5,630 nucleotides of DNA from positions 1 to 5,630 of the forward strand of contig JACCSI010000431.1 of the NCBI GenBank assembly GCA_013813075.1, written 5' to 3'. A program made the position numbers and the translations under genes. Under the pieces are notes generated by a model. That model saw nothing but the letters and a program-made list of their open reading frames with translations, had not been told where the DNA came from and made no database searches. Origin of the DNA: Acidobacteriota bacterium. GTDB taxonomy: Bacteria > Acidobacteriota > Vicinamibacteria > Vicinamibacterales > UBA2999. Shown here piece after piece: positions 5,630 to 5,630 of this stretch. The number at the start of each line of letters is the position of its first letter. Within the stretch, counting starts at the first letter, position 1.

Positions 5630-5630
5630 C

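Overview
This is a GC-rich window with three complete protein genes, the 3' end of a fourth, and a possible few codons of a fifth. The style of the ankyrin protein, with its interrupted repeat and Cys-ending tail, together with a secreted EF-hand protein carrying a Gly/Tyr-rich C-terminus and the high GC, suggests a member of the Acidobacteriota, perhaps the Vicinamibacteria. That placement comes from remembered family resemblance and no search was run. No mobile element, CRISPR array, tRNA or rRNA is visible.

Layout from left to right. Bases 1-549 (+) are the C-terminal part of an ankyrin-repeat protein, followed by a strong stem-loop at 590-617. Bases 618-776 form a promoter-sized gap with a sigma54-like element, a perfect 12-bp palindrome and a good ribosome binding site. 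Bases 777-1790 (+) encode a secreted protein with eight EF-hand calcium loops arranged as four similar pairs, ending in a Gly/Tyr/Arg tail. Only 17 bases later, 1808-3817 (+) encodes a compact class A penicillin-binding protein. It ends 2 bases from the stop of the convergent gene at 3820-5418 (-), a YbiT-type ABC-F ATPase. The right end (5419-5630) is non-coding apart from a possible ABC-F promoter and possibly the last codons of another minus-strand gene.

The EF-hand gene and the penicillin-binding protein gene look like one transcription unit. Both products would act outside the cytoplasmic membrane: one binds Ca2+, the other polymerises and cross-links peptidoglycan. A functional link is attractive but inferred from position alone. 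The ABC-F protein is a cytoplasmic ribosome-associated ATPase and is probably unrelated in function. The most distinctive item is the EF-hand protein, whose internal pair duplication is very regular. I do not see a complete new multi-gene system in this window.
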